From Demequina zhanjiangensis (GTDB lineage Bacteria; Actinomycetota; Actinomycetes; Actinomycetales; Demequinaceae): a stretch of 64,000 nt of DNA. Numbering within the stretch: position 1 is the first letter of the stretch; each line of letters starts with the position of its first letter. The stretch is from contig NZ_JAUHPV010000005.1 in NCBI RefSeq assembly GCF_030418315.1, forward strand, positions 1 to 64,000, written 5' to 3'. The position numbers and the translations under genes were made by a program. The notes beneath the pieces were generated by a model. It did not search any database. It had not been told where the DNA came from and saw nothing but the letters and a program-made list of their open reading frames with translations. This document shows, piece by piece, positions 42,704-52,185 of this stretch.

Positions 42704-42814
42704 GCCTCCGAGACCTCACTCATGGGCGAGGCCGGCTCGCGGGCACGACGACCCCGCGGGCCGAGCCGCCGCCGCTGACGACCCTCAGGCACAGAAGGAG
42801 ACCAGGAAGACCAG

Positions 42815-45800
42815 ATGACCGAGCTTCCCCAGTACGCGGAGCTGCATGCGCACTCGGCGTTCAGCTTCCTGGACGGTGCGAGCCAGCCCGAGGAGATGGC
42901 GGCCGAGGCAGGACGGCTCGGGCTCTCCGCCATGGCGATCACCGACCACGACGGCCTCTACGGGGCCGTGCGCTTCGCGAACGCCGCACGAGCGATCGGG
43001 CTGCCCGCCATCTTCGGCGCAGAGCTGCACCTCGCCGCACCCGACGGGCCTGGCGGAGCCCCCGTCCTCGACGCTCCCACCGCACGACCCGATCCGCGCG
43101 GATCGCATCTGCTCGTGCTCGCCCGCGGGCCTCAGGGGTATGCGCAGCTCTCGCATGCCATCGGCATGGCCCACCTCGCCACAGGGGAGAAGGGCACCGC
43201 CCGCTACACGCTCGAGCAGCTCGCCTCCGACGCGCAGGGAGAGCTGCTCGTGCTCACCGGCTGCCGCAAGGGGCTCGTGCGCCGCGCGCTCGCCGGCATC
43301 GGCGTCCCTGGGGTGGGCCTCGACGATCATGGGCGCGGCGTGACCCGCGAAGGATTCGCCGCTGCCCGCGCGGAGATCGATCGCCTCACCGCGCTCTTCG
43401 GGCGCGACAACGTCGCCGTCGAGATCACCGACACAGGCCAGCCCTACGACTCCGAGACGAACGACGCGCTCGCCGACCTCGCCTTCGATTCCTCGCTTCC
43501 GCTCGTCGCCACGACCAACGCGCACTACGCGACCCCGCGCGACGCCGACCTGGCCTCCGCCCTCGCCGCCGTCAGGACCCGCTCCTCGCTCGACGACATG
43601 GACGGCTGGCTCCCCGGTGGCGCGGGCCAGCACCTGCGTTCACCAGGGGAGATGCTCCACCGTCACCGCAGACACCCGCAGGCGGTCACGACCGCCGCCA
43701 GGCTCGGCGCCGAATGCGCCTTCGACCTTCAGCTCGTCGCGCCGAAGCTCCCGCCGTACCCCGTGCCCGAGGGCCACACCGAGGCGACATGGCTGCGCGA
43801 GCTCACCTATCGCGGAGCCCGAGAGCGCTACGGTCCGCCCGACGCCGAGAGGGTCCCAGGCGCGTGGGCGCAGATCGAGCACGAGCTCGCCGTGATCGAG
43901 GCGCTCGACTTCCCGGGCTACTTCCTCATCGTCCATGACATCGTCAGCTTCTGCAGGCGCGCCGACATCCTCTGCCAGGGGCGCGGATCCGCGGCCAACT
44001 CCGCCGTCTGCTTCGCGCTCGGAGTCACCGCAGTCGACGCCGTCACGCACGGGCTGCTGTTCGAGCGGTTCCTCGCGCCCGAGCGAGACGGCCCGCCCGA
44101 CATCGACGTCGACATCGAGTCCGACCGGCGCGAGGAGGTCATCCAGTACGTCTTCCAGCGGTTCGGCCGGATCAACGCGGCGATGGTGGCCAACGTCATC
44201 CAGTACCGGCCACGGTCCGCGGTGCGCGACGCCGCCCGCGCGCTCGGATTCGACGCAGGTCAGCAGGATGCCTGGTCCACCTCGATCGACCGGTGGTCCA
44301 CGCTGCGCACCGACCACGCGGCCGAGTCCGCGTGGGCTGCCAGACAGCGCGACGCGATGTGGCCCGAGCCGCCTCCCACCCAGCCGCTCGACCACATCCC
44401 TGGCCAGGTGGTCGAGCTCGCCGAGAGGATGCTGCGGCTCCCGCGACACCTCGGCATCCACCCCGGCGGCATGGTGCTGTGCGACCGGCCCGTGATCGAC
44501 GTGTGCCCGGTCGAGTGGGCGCGCATGCCAGGGCGGACCGTCCTGCAATGGGACAAGGACGACTGCGCCGACGCGGGCCTCGTCAAGTTCGACCTCCTCG
44601 GGCTGGGCATGCTGTCCGCGCTCAAGTACGCGTTCAGGTACATCCAGGACGTCGAGCGGCAGGATCTCAGTCTCCACAACCTCCCGCAGGAGGACCCCGC
44701 GGTGTACGACCTGCTGTGCGCCGCGGATACCGTCGGCGTGTTCCAGGTCGAGTCGCGCGCGCAGATGGCCACGCTTCCCAGGCTCAGGCCACGACGCTTC
44801 TATGACATCGTCATCGAGGTCGCGCTCATCCGTCCGGGGCCCATCCAGGGCGGGTCGGTGCACCCGTACATCTCCCGCGCCCGTGGTCGGGAGGAGGTCA
44901 CCTACCTGCATCCGCTCCTCAAGAAGTCGCTGGAGAAGACCCTCGGCGTGCCGCTGTTCCAGGAGCAGCTCATGCAGATGGCGATGGACTGCGCAGGATT
45001 CGACGGCTCGCTCGCCGACCAGCTGCGGCGCGCCATGGGGTCCAAGCGTTCTCCCGAGAGGATGGAGGCGCTCAGAGCCCGGTTCATGGTCGGGGCGCAT
45101 GAGCGGGGGATCGAGGCGGACGTCGCGCATCAGATCTTCGACAAGCTCAAGGCCTTCGCCGACTTCGGCTTCCCCGAGTCGCACTCCTTCTCGTTCGCCT
45201 ACCTGGTCTACGCCTCCTCCTGGCTCAAGGCGCACAAGCCTGCAGCCTTCTACGCAGGCCTGCTGGCGGCGCAGCCGATGGGCTTCTACTCGCCGCAGTC
45301 GTTGGCGGCGGACGCCCGCCGTCACGGCCAGGTGGTCCTGCGGCCCTGCGTGCTGCGCTCCGAGACCCTGGCGACGGTCGAACGGCTCGACGAGCCGTTC
45401 ACGACGCCGGGAGAGGTGCGAGAGGACATGTCTCGACTGACCCGCGTGGATCGCACGCTCGCCGTCCGCATGGGCCTGCGCGCCGTCCGAGGCCTGGGGG
45501 CTGAGGCGGCCGACGCGATCGTCGCTGCAAGGGAGGAGCGCCCGTTCGCCTCGCTCGGCGACATGGCCCGACGGATCAGGGTGCGTCCCGCAGGTGTCTC
45601 GGGTCAGGCGGGGCTTGCGCCCGAGCGAGGCCTCACCGTCGCCCAATGGGAGGCGCTCGCCACCGCAGGCGCCCTCGAAGCGCTCGGGATCACACGGCGC
45701 GAAGGCCTCTGGGCAGCGGGAGTGCTCGCCAAGGAAGGGCCCGGAACCCTTCCCGACGTGGTGCCAGGCGCCGTCGCCCCTGAGCTGCCGGGGATGTCCC

Positions 45801-46207
45801 CGGTCGAGGAGGCGGTGGCCGACGTGTGGGCCTCCGGAGTATCCGTCGACTCGTACCCCACGGCGTTCGTGCGCGACGGGCTCGACCGGCAAGGCGTGCT
45901 CCGGGTTGCGGACGTTCTCACACACAAAGCGGAGAGGCGTGTCGCGACCGCGGGCGTCGTCACCCACCGGCAACGGCCGGGTACGGCGAAGGGGGTCACC
46001 TTCCTCTCGCTCGAGGACGAGACGGGCTTCCTGAACGTGATCTGTTCCCCTGGGCTGTGGCGGCGGTTCCAGGCGGTCGCGCGACGCTCACCCGCGCTGG
46101 TGATCCGCGGGAGGATCGAACGCGCCGATGGCGCCACCAACCTCGTGGCCGAGCATCTCGCCCCCCTCAGCCTGACGATCCCGACCACCAGTCGGGACTT
46201 CCGGTGA
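42815..46207 (+). CDS. dnaE2: Error-prone DNA polymerase DnaE2
   Basis: A 1130-residue C-family polymerase. The PHP domain starts YAELHAHSAFSFLDGA (residues 6-21). The palm has PDIDVDIESDRREEVI (catalytic Asp pair, about 427-442). GFPESHSFSFAYLVYASSW lies in the thumb/fingers region, and a C-terminal OB domain has GVTFLSLEDETGFLN. Shorter than DnaE1. It carries out translesion synthesis with ImuA'/ImuB. The 111-bp gap after imuB has no LexA box, so it is probably in the same SOS transcript. AGAAGGAGACC precedes the ATG. Confidence 0.95.
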   Translation: MTELPQYAELHAHSAFSFLDGASQPEEMAAEAGRLGLSAMAITDHDGLYGAVRFANAARAIGLPAIFGAELHLAAPDGPGGAPVLDAPTARPDPRGSHLLVLARGPQGYAQLSHAIGMAHLATGEKGTARYTLEQLASDAQGELLVLTGCRKGLVRRALAGIGVPGVGLDDHGRGVTREGFAAARAEIDRLTALFGRDNVAVEITDTGQPYDSETNDALADLAFDSSLPLVATTNAHYATPRDADLASALAAVRTRSSLDDMDGWLPGGAGQHLRSPGEMLHRHRRHPQAVTTAARLGAECAFDLQLVAPKLPPYPVPEGHTEATWLRELTYRGARERYGPPDAERVPGAWAQIEHELAVIEALDFPGYFLIVHDIVSFCRRADILCQGRGSAANSAVCFALGVTAVDAVTHGLLFERFLAPERDGPPDIDVDIESDRREEVIQYVFQRFGRINAAMVANVIQYRPRSAVRDAARALGFDAGQQDAWSTSIDRWSTLRTDHAAESAWAARQRDAMWPEPPPTQPLDHIPGQVVELAERMLRLPRHLGIHPGGMVLCDRPVIDVCPVEWARMPGRTVLQWDKDDCADAGLVKFDLLGLGMLSALKYAFRYIQDVERQDLSLHNLPQEDPAVYDLLCAADTVGVFQVESRAQMATLPRLRPRRFYDIVIEVALIRPGPIQGGSVHPYISRARGREEVTYLHPLLKKSLEKTLGVPLFQEQLMQMAMDCAGFDGSLADQLRRAMGSKRSPERMEALRARFMVGAHERGIEADVAHQIFDKLKAFADFGFPESHSFSFAYLVYASSWLKAHKPAAFYAGLLAAQPMGFYSPQSLAADARRHGQVVLRPCVLRSETLATVERLDEPFTTPGEVREDMSRLTRVDRTLAVRMGLRAVRGLGAEAADAIVAAREERPFASLGDMARRIRVRPAGVSGQAGLAPERGLTVAQWEALATAGALEALGITRREGLWAAGVLAKEGPGTLPDVVPGAVAPELPGMSPVEEAVADVWASGVSVDSYPTAFVRDGLDRQGVLRVADVLTHKAERRVATAGVVTHRQRPGTAKGVTFLSLEDETGFLNVICSPGLWRRFQAVARRSPALVIRGRIERADGATNLVAEHLAPLSLTIPTTSRDFR

Positions 46208-46271
46208 TCGGGCAGGGCGGGAGCCGAGAGGCGAGACAGGGTTCGTCCCGCTGGCTCCACGTCCCACTGTG

Positions 46272-47825
46272 ATGTCCGAAAACCGCCAGCGGACAGCGCG
46301 CGCATCCGTCATGCTCGAAGGCATGTGGGACGACGACACGCGCTACGCGGTGATCCGTGGCAGGGACGCGCGCTACGACGGTCAGTTCTTCACCGGCGTC
46401 CTCACCACGGGCATCTACTGCAGGCCCTCGTGCCCGGCCCGCACGCCTGCCAGGAAGAACGTGAGGTTCTTCCGCACCGCCGCCGCCGCACAGGCAGAAG
46501 GGTTCAGATCGTGTCGCAGGTGCCGGCCCGAGGCCACTCCTGGCTCTCCGTCCTGGGACGTCACGGGCGACGTGGCGGCACGAGCGATGGGGCTCATCGA
46601 CGACGGCATCGTCGACCGTGAGGGCGTGGACGGGCTCTCCTCGCGGCTCGGCTACTCGCGCCGTCAGCTGCAGAGGATCCTCGTGGATGAGGTCGGGGCC
46701 GCGCCGCTCGCCCTCGCCACCGCGCATAGGCTTCACACCGCGCGTGCACTCCTCGAGCACACCACGCTCGCCATGGTCGAGGTGGCGCACGCCTCGGGCT
46801 TCGGATCAGTCAGACAGTTCAACGAGGCGGCCCAGGCGGGCTGGGGCCTCACGCCCACACAGGTGCGCGACGGTCGGCGAGGCTCAGCCGCCCGGACGGA
46901 CGTCCACCCGCCGCCTGACCCCGCGAGAAGCAAGCTGTCAGCCGAGCGCGCCGTCTCGCTCGAGCTGAGGCTCAGGGTGCGCACGCCGTTCGACGGGCAC
47001 CGCCTGCTCGCCTTCCTGGCTGCACGTGCGGTGCCGGGCCTGGAGCGCGCTGAGTCGCGGTCGCATACCCGGACGCTGCGCCTGCATCACGGCCCCGCGA
47101 TCGTCACCCTCACGCCTGACGAGAGCGAGGTACGTGCGCGGGTCACGCTGTCTGATCCACGGGACCTCGGTGCAACGGTCGCCCGCTGCCGCGCCATGCT
47201 CGATCTCGACGCCGACCCCGAGGCGGTCGCCGAGGTGCTGCGTGCGGACGCGGCGCTCGCTCCTCTCGTCGCGGAAGCGCCGGGCCTGCGAGTGCCTGGC
47301 ACCGCGGACAGGTTCGAAACCCTGCTGCGAGCGGTCATCGGTCAACAGGTGTCGGTCGCCGGGGCGGCCACCACCTTCGGCGCGATCGTCGACCGATGGG
47401 GAGCTCGCGCGCCGGCGTGGGCGGGGGAGGGATGGAGGATGCTGCCGGAGCCGGAGACCCTCACGGAGATCGATCCGCACGTGGGCCTCATGCCAGCGTC
47501 GCGCTGGTCCGCTGTCATCGCGGTGGCGCGGGGCGTCGCGGCAGGGGAGATCGACGTCTCGCCAGGCGCCGACCGTTCCGCGGTGAGGCGGGTGCTTCGG
47601 GGCATCCGGGGCATCGGTGACTGGACGGTCGACTACGTCATGCTCCGCGCATACGCCGATCCGGACGCGTTTCCCGCGACCGACCTCGTATTGAGGAAGG
47701 TGACCGGTATCGGAGCGGCCGAGCTCAGCCGTCGGGCCGAGCGCTGGAGGCCGTGGCGAGCCTATGCAGCGCAGCATCTATGGAGTGCCTCAGCGGAAGG
47801 GAGAGGATATGTCTACGAGGAGTGA
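46272..47825 (+). CDS. Ada-type regulator fused to AlkA DNA glycosylase
   Basis: A bifunctional alkylation repair protein, about 517 residues. The Ada zinc domain has cysteines C50, C54, C81 and C84 (GIYCRPSC, FRSCRRC). An AraC-type HTH follows (residues about 95-195). The C-terminal half is a HhH-GPD glycosylase with LRGIRGIGDWTVDY and catalytic D471 in AFPATDLVLR. It senses methyl-phosphotriesters and excises alkylated bases. Start uncertain: ATG 46272 (or GTG 46269) or ATG 46323, where conserved sequence begins; no clear RBS favours one. Confidence 0.9.
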   Translation: MSENRQRTARASVMLEGMWDDDTRYAVIRGRDARYDGQFFTGVLTTGIYCRPSCPARTPARKNVRFFRTAAAAQAEGFRSCRRCRPEATPGSPSWDVTGDVAARAMGLIDDGIVDREGVDGLSSRLGYSRRQLQRILVDEVGAAPLALATAHRLHTARALLEHTTLAMVEVAHASGFGSVRQFNEAAQAGWGLTPTQVRDGRRGSAARTDVHPPPDPARSKLSAERAVSLELRLRVRTPFDGHRLLAFLAARAVPGLERAESRSHTRTLRLHHGPAIVTLTPDESEVRARVTLSDPRDLGATVARCRAMLDLDADPEAVAEVLRADAALAPLVAEAPGLRVPGTADRFETLLRAVIGQQVSVAGAATTFGAIVDRWGARAPAWAGEGWRMLPEPETLTEIDPHVGLMPASRWSAVIAVARGVAAGEIDVSPGADRSAVRRVLRGIRGIGDWTVDYVMLRAYADPDAFPATDLVLRKVTGIGAAELSRRAERWRPWRAYAAQHLWSASAEGRGYVYEE

Positions 47826-48354
47826 CGGTCGAGTGGTCCTGGTCCGGGAGATGGATACGCCGCTCGGGGAGATGCGCCTTGCGGCGACAGGCCAGGGTCT
47901 TGCCGTCGCCGCGTTCGCACAGTGGCAGGGTGGCGCGCGCGAGCTGGCTGGAGCGGACGCCCAGCCCGGGTCGCTCGAGGAAGGCGACAGCGCCGCCGCG
48001 CGCCATCATCTCCACGCCGCAGCCGAGGCTCTCGACGAGTACTTCGCGAGTGACGGCATCGCGGGCCCGATGCCTGAGCTCGACCCCCAGGGCACGGAGC
48101 TGCAGCGCGAGGTGTGGCTTGCGCTCACCACGATCCCCTCGGGGGTCACCCGGACCTACTCGGAGATCGCCCAGCAGGTCGGTAGACCGACCGCGGTGCG
48201 CGCGGTCGCTGCGGCGATCGGCGCGAACCCGGTCGGCGTGCTCGTCCCGTGTCACCGGGTCATCGGCGCCGACGGCTCCCTGACCGGCTATGCGGGAGGG
48301 CTTGAGCGCAAGCGATGGCTCCTGGCTCACGAGGGGGCGGCGCTCGCGCTGTAG
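47809..48354 (+). CDS. ogt: Methylated-DNA--protein-cysteine methyltransferase
   Basis: A 181-residue suicide repair enzyme for O6-alkylguanine. The active-site Cys is C148 in VPCHRVIG; the DNA-binding helix and Arg finger lie in TRTYSEIAQQVGRPTAVRA. ATG 47809 follows GGAAGGGAGAGG and overlaps the Ada-AlkA gene, giving a two-gene alkylation repair operon. Confidence 0.95.
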   Translation: MSTRSDGRVVLVREMDTPLGEMRLAATGQGLAVAAFAQWQGGARELAGADAQPGSLEEGDSAAARHHLHAAAEALDEYFASDGIAGPMPELDPQGTELQREVWLALTTIPSGVTRTYSEIAQQVGRPTAVRAVAAAIGANPVGVLVPCHRVIGADGSLTGYAGGLERKRWLLAHEGAALAL

Positions 48355-48478
48355 CCCGGGTCGGTTGAGGCAGGCGCGCAGTGGTGACGGGGTCACCGCG
48401 GCAGACGCGGACGGAGCGACGATCGGCCGCTCGCCGCGCCCGCGCGGGGCGCGGTCAGCGCGCGAATCTGGGGTGTGC

Positions 48479-48503
48479 GAGGAACCCCCGTAGGGGGTCC
48501 CTC
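48479..48503 (+). terminator. Possible hairpin after ogt
   Basis: GAGGAACCCCC-GTA-GGGGGTCCCTC, 11-bp stem with one mismatch, about 125 bp after the ogt stop. The rest of 48355-48605 shows no gene. Confidence 0.45.
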
Positions 48504-48605
48504 GCCCCTCGACGACTCCTGGAAGTTCATGATGCGGGGAATAGCAGGGCTGTCCCTCGAGGTTGCACGGTACGTCCGAAATCACCGAGCACAAGGAGAT
48601 CAACC

Positions 48606-48752
48606 ATGTGGGATGCCATCCTCTGGATCATCGCCCTGATCGTCGGAATCATCGGAGTGGTCCGCATCTTCCAGCGGCAGTTCCTCTGGGGCATCGTCCT
48701 CATCGTGGTCGCGCTGCTGATCGGACCTGGAGGCGTCAGCCTGTTCACGTGA
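48606..48752 (+). CDS. GPGG-motif small transmembrane protein
   Basis: A 48-residue protein, MWDAILWIIALIVGIIGV..., with two short hydrophobic helices and the C-terminal GPGG motif (LLIGPGGVSLFT). This is a recognised family of tiny actinobacterial membrane proteins, but its role is unknown. ACAAGGAGATCAACC puts a good RBS before the ATG at 48606. A strong terminator follows. Confidence 0.8.
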   Translation: MWDAILWIIALIVGIIGVVRIFQRQFLWGIVLIVVALLIGPGGVSLFT

Positions 48753-48764
48753 CGCAGGCATGAC

Positions 48765-48798
48765 GAAGGGGGCCCCGCCTTTCAGCGGGGCCCCCTTC
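48765..48798. terminator. Strong bidirectional hairpin
   Basis: A perfect 14-bp stem (GAAGGGGGCCCCGC with its complement) and CTTTCA loop between the small membrane protein (+) and hppA (-). Serves both directions. Confidence 0.8.
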
Positions 48799-48838
48799 CG
48801 TGCGTCCGGGGAGAGAAGCGGACGCCTGCCTTGCGGGG

Positions 48839-51058
48839 TCAGACCAGATGCACCGCCACGGTGACGCCGGCGATGACGATGGACTCCATCGACATCAGCT
48901 TGACCAGGATGTTCAGGCCAGGACCCGACGTGTCCTTGAACGGGTCGCCGACGGTGTCGCCGATGACGGCGGCCTTGTGGGCCTCGGAGCCCTTGCCTCC
49001 GTGGTTTCCCTGCTCGATGTACTTCTTGGCGTTGTCCCACGCACCGCCGGAGTTCGCCTGGAACATCGACAGCGAGAATCCGGTCACCATCGCACCGATC
49101 AGGAGTCCCAGGACTCCGGGGACGCCGAAGATGAGGCCGATGATCACGGGCGCGGCGAGCGCGAGGATCGCGGGCATCATCATCTCCCTCTGTGCCGCCT
49201 TGGTGGAGATGGAGACGCAGCGGGCGTAGTCCGGGTCGGTCTCACCGCTCATGATCCCCGGGATCTCACGGAACTGTCGACGGACCTCGTCGACCATCTG
49301 CCCGGCCGCGCGGCCGACCGCGTTCATGGTGATGCCGGAGAACGCGAAGGCGAGCATCGCGCCGGTGAACATCGACACGATGACCTTCGGGTTGATGAGC
49401 ACCACCTCGAAGTAGGTCATCATCTCCATCAGGTTGAGCGACTGGAGCTCGTCGATCGCTCCAGCGGCGAGGCTCGTGCCGTCGGGGAAGATGAAGTCGC
49501 TGCCGCGCTCGAGCACGTGGGAGATGCCGATCTTCACCTCCTCGATGTAGGACGCGAGGAGCGCCATGCCGGTCAGCGCCGCGGATCCGATGGCGAAGCC
49601 CTTGCCCGTGGCGGCGGTCGTGTTGCCGAGCGAGTCGAGAGCGTCGGTGCGCTGGCGAACCTCAGGGGGCAGACCGGACATCTCGGCGTTGCCGCCGGCG
49701 TTGTCCGCGATCGGGCCGTACGCGTCGGTGGCGAGAGTGATGCCGAGCGTGGACAGCATGCCCACCGCGGCCATGCCGATGCCGTAGAGGCCCAGGTTCA
49801 TGGTGTCCGTCGAGTACACGAATCCGGAGCCGAAGAAGTAGGCGAGCGACGTGCCGAGGACCACCGCGATCACCGGCACGGCGACCGAGAGCATGCCCGA
49901 GCCGATTCCGGCGATGATGACGGTCGCGGGGCCGGTCTTGCTCGCGCTTGCGATGGTCTTCGTCGGCTTGTAGCTCTCGGACGTGAAGTACTCGGCGGCC
50001 TGGCCGATCGCGATGCCGGTGAGCAGACCGATCACCAGCGCGAGCCAGATGCCCCACATGTTCGGCACTCCCATGGCCCACAGAAGTGCGAGCGACAGGA
50101 CCGCGATGAGCACGCCCGAGCCGTTGACGCCTCGTCCCAGCGAGCCGAGCAGGTCCTTCTGGGTCGCACCCTCCTTGGTGCGGACGAAGAACACGCCGAC
50201 CACCGACAGCAGGGCGCCGAGCGCGCCGATCACCATGGGAGCGATCACCGCGAGCAGCTGCACGTCGGTGCCGGAGGTGTAGTACGCGGCGGCGCCGAGC
50301 GCTGCGGACGCGAGGATCACGCCGACGTAGGACTCGTAGAGGTCGGCGCCCATGCCGGCGACGTCGCCCACGTTGTCGCCTACGTTGTCGGCGATCGTCG
50401 CCGGGTTGCGCGGGTCGTCCTCCGGAATGCCGGCCTCGATCTTGCCGACCAGGTCGGCGCCGACGTCGGCCGCCTTGGTGAAGATTCCACCTCCGACGCG
50501 AGCGAACAGCGATTGCACTGCGGCGCCCATGCCGAACGTCAGCATCGTCGTCGTGATCACCACGACCTGCTGGGACTCCTCGATGTCGTAGAAGCTGGTG
50601 AGGACGAAGAACCAGATCGCGATGTCCAGAAGGCCCAGGCCCACCACCGTGAGGCCCATGACCGCGCCGGAGCGGAACGCGACGTTGAGGCCCTTGTTGA
50701 GCGAGTGACGCGCGGCGTTGGCGGTGCGCGCCGACGCGTACGTCGCGGTGCGCATGCCGATGAAGCCCGCGAGTCCGGAGAACAGGCCTCCCGTGAGGAA
50801 TGCGAAGGGCACCCAGGGGTTCTGCACGTGGAACACGTAGGCGAGCACGCAGAACAGCGCGGTCAGCGACGCGAGGACGATGCCGACCACCTTGTACTGC
50901 TGCTTGAGGTACGCGATGGCGCCGTTGCGCACGTGGAGGGCGATGCGCGCCATCGTCTCCGTGCCCTCGGACTCTTTCATCATCACGGAGAAGAAGTAGT
51001 AGGCGGCGCCGAGCGCCATCACCGAGGCGATGGGCACCAGCCAGAACCAGACAGGCAT
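48839..51058 (-). CDS. hppA: Membrane-bound pyrophosphatase (K+-stimulated type)
   Basis: A 739-residue, about 16-helix ion-pumping inorganic pyrophosphatase. The catalytic GGGIFTKAADVGADLVGK and EDDPRNPATIADNVGDNVGD bind Mg-PPi. The K+-dependence site reads GNTTAATGKG with Ala rather than Lys at the first post-GNTT position, indicating the K+-stimulated class. Which ion (H+ or Na+) is pumped is not settled by sequence alone. GAGAGGAA precedes the ATG at 51058. Confidence 0.95.
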   Translation of the reverse strand: MPVWFWLVPIASVMALGAAYYFFSVMMKESEGTETMARIALHVRNGAIAYLKQQYKVVGIVLASLTALFCVLAYVFHVQNPWVPFAFLTGGLFSGLAGFIGMRTATYASARTANAARHSLNKGLNVAFRSGAVMGLTVVGLGLLDIAIWFFVLTSFYDIEESQQVVVITTTMLTFGMGAAVQSLFARVGGGIFTKAADVGADLVGKIEAGIPEDDPRNPATIADNVGDNVGDVAGMGADLYESYVGVILASAALGAAAYYTSGTDVQLLAVIAPMVIGALGALLSVVGVFFVRTKEGATQKDLLGSLGRGVNGSGVLIAVLSLALLWAMGVPNMWGIWLALVIGLLTGIAIGQAAEYFTSESYKPTKTIASASKTGPATVIIAGIGSGMLSVAVPVIAVVLGTSLAYFFGSGFVYSTDTMNLGLYGIGMAAVGMLSTLGITLATDAYGPIADNAGGNAEMSGLPPEVRQRTDALDSLGNTTAATGKGFAIGSAALTGMALLASYIEEVKIGISHVLERGSDFIFPDGTSLAAGAIDELQSLNLMEMMTYFEVVLINPKVIVSMFTGAMLAFAFSGITMNAVGRAAGQMVDEVRRQFREIPGIMSGETDPDYARCVSISTKAAQREMMMPAILALAAPVIIGLIFGVPGVLGLLIGAMVTGFSLSMFQANSGGAWDNAKKYIEQGNHGGKGSEAHKAAVIGDTVGDPFKDTSGPGLNILVKLMSMESIVIAGVTVAVHLV

Positions 51059-51089
51059 GGGTTCCTCTCGAAGGGTTGGGTCGGATCGG

Positions 51090-51866
51090 CTACTGGCCGA
51101 AGGTGGACTGGGCGGAGCGCCACCACGCGAAGTGCTCGCGTTCGAGGGCGTCGAGCGTGGGGAGCGCGAAGGTCGTGATGCCGGTCGGGTCTCCTACGTG
51201 GAAGCCTCCGTGGACGGTGCGGAAGAGCACCTCCTGGGTCATCTGCCGCAGCACGGTCTTGGTGGCCTTGTCCTGTCCGCCGAGCTCGACGAGGCAGTCA
51301 CGAAGGTGGCCGATGTTGGGATAGGGGAGGTCTTCGGCGTTCCCGGTCGTGGGATCGGTCGCCAGCGCGCCCAGGGTGAGCTCTGCGAAGACGATCCGAG
51401 GCACGTGGATGGGCTGCGAGTCGTCAGTGATGAACTCCGTGAAGCCCGCCGGGTCGAGGGTCGACACCACGCGCGGCGAGACCGGGCAGAACTCCTGGTA
51501 GAGGTGCGCGGAGCCGGCTTCGGTCGCGACGTGCTCGGATGGTCCGATGGTGAGCACCCTGCCGTCGTCCGTGACGAGGTGCAGCGCAGACAGCGCTTGG
51601 CGCGGGATCTTCTCAAGCACACGGTAGATCGAGATGTACAGGGATCGTTTCGGATCGCCGTTCGGGTGGGGCACGCAGCGTGCGTCGACCTCGCTCAGGT
51701 CGAAGGCGTCCTCGGGGAGGAGATCGCGGTCGACGGAGAAGAACACTGCCTGGCCTCGGGAGCGCTTCGCGTTTCCGATGGCGTAGTAGAGCCCGAACTC
51801 CTCTGGCGTGAGCATCGAGGCGATGAGCGCCTCGGGGATGAGCGAGAGGTACAGATGTGTCGTCAT
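51090..51866 (-). CDS. Hypothetical protein (unrecognised)
   Basis: A 258-residue protein, start ATG 51866 (GTG 51869 possible), with AGGA about 8 bases upstream. It begins MTTHLYLSLIPEALIASML and continues EEFGLYYAIGNAKRSRGQ, with two cysteines (ARCVPHP, EFCPVSP). No signal peptide or membrane helix is convincing, and I recognise no domain. It is 31 bp upstream of hppA on the same strand and may be co-transcribed. Codon use matches neighbours, so it is likely native. Confidence 0.8.
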   Translation of the reverse strand: MTTHLYLSLIPEALIASMLTPEEFGLYYAIGNAKRSRGQAVFFSVDRDLLPEDAFDLSEVDARCVPHPNGDPKRSLYISIYRVLEKIPRQALSALHLVTDDGRVLTIGPSEHVATEAGSAHLYQEFCPVSPRVVSTLDPAGFTEFITDDSQPIHVPRIVFAELTLGALATDPTTGNAEDLPYPNIGHLRDCLVELGGQDKATKTVLRQMTQEVLFRTVHGGFHVGDPTGITTFALPTLDALEREHFAWWRSAQSTFGQ

Positions 51867-51869
51867 CAC

Positions 51870-52115
51870 TGTTCCTGTCTTCGTTGACTGGAGGGAACCT
51901 CGTCTTTGACGCTAGGCGCGTCGCGGGTGGTGCTTCCTGGGCCCTTGGTCCTGACGAACTCCCTGTTGAGCACGGGGATAGGCAGAATCTGGGCCGTCTT
52001 CAGCGTGACACGCCGGGCACACATGTGCGCGTTCACAGCCGACAGTGCCATCGGAGGGGCGGGCTCCAGCGCTGCGTGGGGCGTCGGGGGCGGCGGCGAG
52101 GTGCGCGAAGTGGCA
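51870..52115. other. Intergenic region before tRNA promoter
   Basis: About 250 bp between the start of the unknown gene (-) and the tRNA-Leu promoter (+). It probably contains the minus-strand gene's promoter; I see no ORF or clear repeat. Confidence 0.4.
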
Positions 52116-52142
52116 TTGCACCCCTCCAGACCGTGCTATCCT
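52116..52142 (+). promoter_or_regulatory. Likely tRNA-Leu promoter
   Basis: TTGCAC (52116-52121) and TATCCT (52137-52142) resemble -35 and -10 elements, but the spacer is only 15 bp. Located about 44 bp before the tRNA. Confidence 0.45.
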
Positions 52143-52185
52143 TTTGGTCGCGCTGAGGAGCCCGAAAGGGACCTCGGTCCACCTC

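Noticed and set aside
42704-42814. Separate promoter or LexA box for dnaE2
   Set aside because: No TCGAAC-type half-sites are present in the gap; only an RBS is seen.
43640-45973. 777-codon antisense frame over dnaE2
   Set aside because: Shadow of a strongly coding gene, with no domain.
46269-46322. N-terminal 17 residues of the Ada-AlkA protein
   Set aside because: No RBS supports the ATG/GTG here, but I could not exclude it, so the longer form is listed with the caveat.
48800-51178. 792-codon frame opposite hppA
   Set aside because: Shadow; His/Asp/Arg-rich composition typical of antisense to membrane protein genes.
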